Of a DNA stretch of 6,008 nt, positions 5,756 to 6,008 are shown in pieces. Position numbers and translations under genes: made by a program. Below the pieces are notes generated by a model. That model was given only the letters and a program-made list of their open reading frames with translations, had not been told where the DNA came from and searched no databases. Position 1 is the first letter of the stretch. The number at the start of each line of letters is the position of its first letter. This stretch comes from Gammaproteobacteria bacterium (GTDB lineage: Bacteria; Pseudomonadota; Gammaproteobacteria; Arenicellales; UBA868): positions 1 through 6,008 of the forward strand of contig DPVA01000001.1 of assembly GCA_003529705.1 (NCBI GenBank), written 5' to 3'.

Positions 5756-6008
5756 GTTGGACTGTCCATCAAGTCCTGAGGGAAAGGGGGGAGCGCGACT
5801 TGTTCGTCAAGGAAGTTTACGATCCATTCCGCGAGGGTGGCACGGTGCTCCGGGTCCGACGGGGCAAGACGGATTGAAAGTTCAACGGGGCTTGCCATTG
5901 AAAAGATTTCTGAATACTGGGTCAGCAATATCGAAAACCGGTCTGGGGAGATTTGCGCATCAGGGTGAAACAACACCCGACCATTCCTCTTACCACAGCG
6001 CAGTTGCT
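5752..6008 (-). CDS. mfd: Mfd transcription-repair coupling factor, C-terminal end (partial)
   Basis: The frame is open from the window edge (6008) to the TGA at 5754-5752, giving the last 84 complete codons; the GTG at 5976 is internal. The visible pattern QLRCGKRNGRVLFHP...ISPDRFSILLTQYSEIFSM...VELSIRL...DPEHRATLAEWIVNFLDE agrees with the C-terminal domain (D7) of Mfd: 'G..G.v.F......vdp..Li.l.q..p..y.l.g...L.......d.e.R...l...l..L'. Mfd is a DNA translocase that removes stalled RNA polymerase from lesions and recruits UvrA; the D7 domain packs on the UvrA-binding domain and keeps the protein autoinhibited. A short Pro-rich tail (VALPPFPQDLMDSPT) extends past the domain. The helicase and RNAP-interaction modules lie outside the window, so the call rests on D7 plus the csiV neighbour. 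Confidence 0.82.
   Translation of the reverse strand, partial: QLRCGKRNGRVLFHPDAQISPDRFSILLTQYSEIFSMASPVELSIRLAPSDPEHRATLAEWIVNFLDEQVALPPFPQDLMDSPT

Overview
This window looks like a chromosomal segment of a gammaproteobacterium. The organism call rests on two things: an mfd–csiV gene pair (CsiV-type proteins are a gammaproteobacterial family, often encoded beside mfd) and a Pseudomonas-style end of an O-antigen/surface-polysaccharide locus. Base composition is moderate, slightly above 50% G+C by eye. I cannot name the genus.

Left and centre, 1-5120, plus strand: four co-directional genes of a lipid-linked surface-polysaccharide pathway. They are (i) the 3' end of a membrane GT2 glycosyltransferase of the dolichol-phosphate-sugar synthase type; (ii) a 600-residue protein whose N-terminal half is a rhamnosyltransferase-like GT2 and whose C-terminal half is a divergent NAD(P)-binding epimerase-like SDR domain; (iii) a WbpL/WecA/MraY-family polyprenyl-phosphate sugar-1-phosphate transferase; (iv) a WbpM/FlaA1-type membrane nucleotide-sugar 4,6-dehydratase. 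Gaps are 52, 35 and 7 nt, so they probably form one operon. A working model: the WbpM-like enzyme makes UDP-4-keto-6-deoxy-HexNAc, an SDR reduces or epimerises it, the WbpL-like enzyme puts the first sugar phosphate on undecaprenyl phosphate, and the GT2 domain adds a following sugar.

Right, 5129-6008, minus strand: csiV (secreted, cell-envelope) and the C-terminal end of mfd (transcription-repair coupling factor), joined by a 4-nt GTGA stop/start overlap. This pair converges on the polysaccharide operon with only 8 nt between the two stop codons and no visible intrinsic terminator. The polysaccharide locus therefore abuts a conserved housekeeping pair, as expected at the edge of an exchangeable O-antigen island.

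Most of the window is ordinary for such a locus. The best candidate for something unusual is the GT2–SDR fusion, whose junction contains two perfect short inverted repeats and an AT-rich tandem repeat. No RNA genes, CRISPR arrays, insertion sequences or recognisable promoters were seen, and no gene-free stretch exceeds 52 nt.
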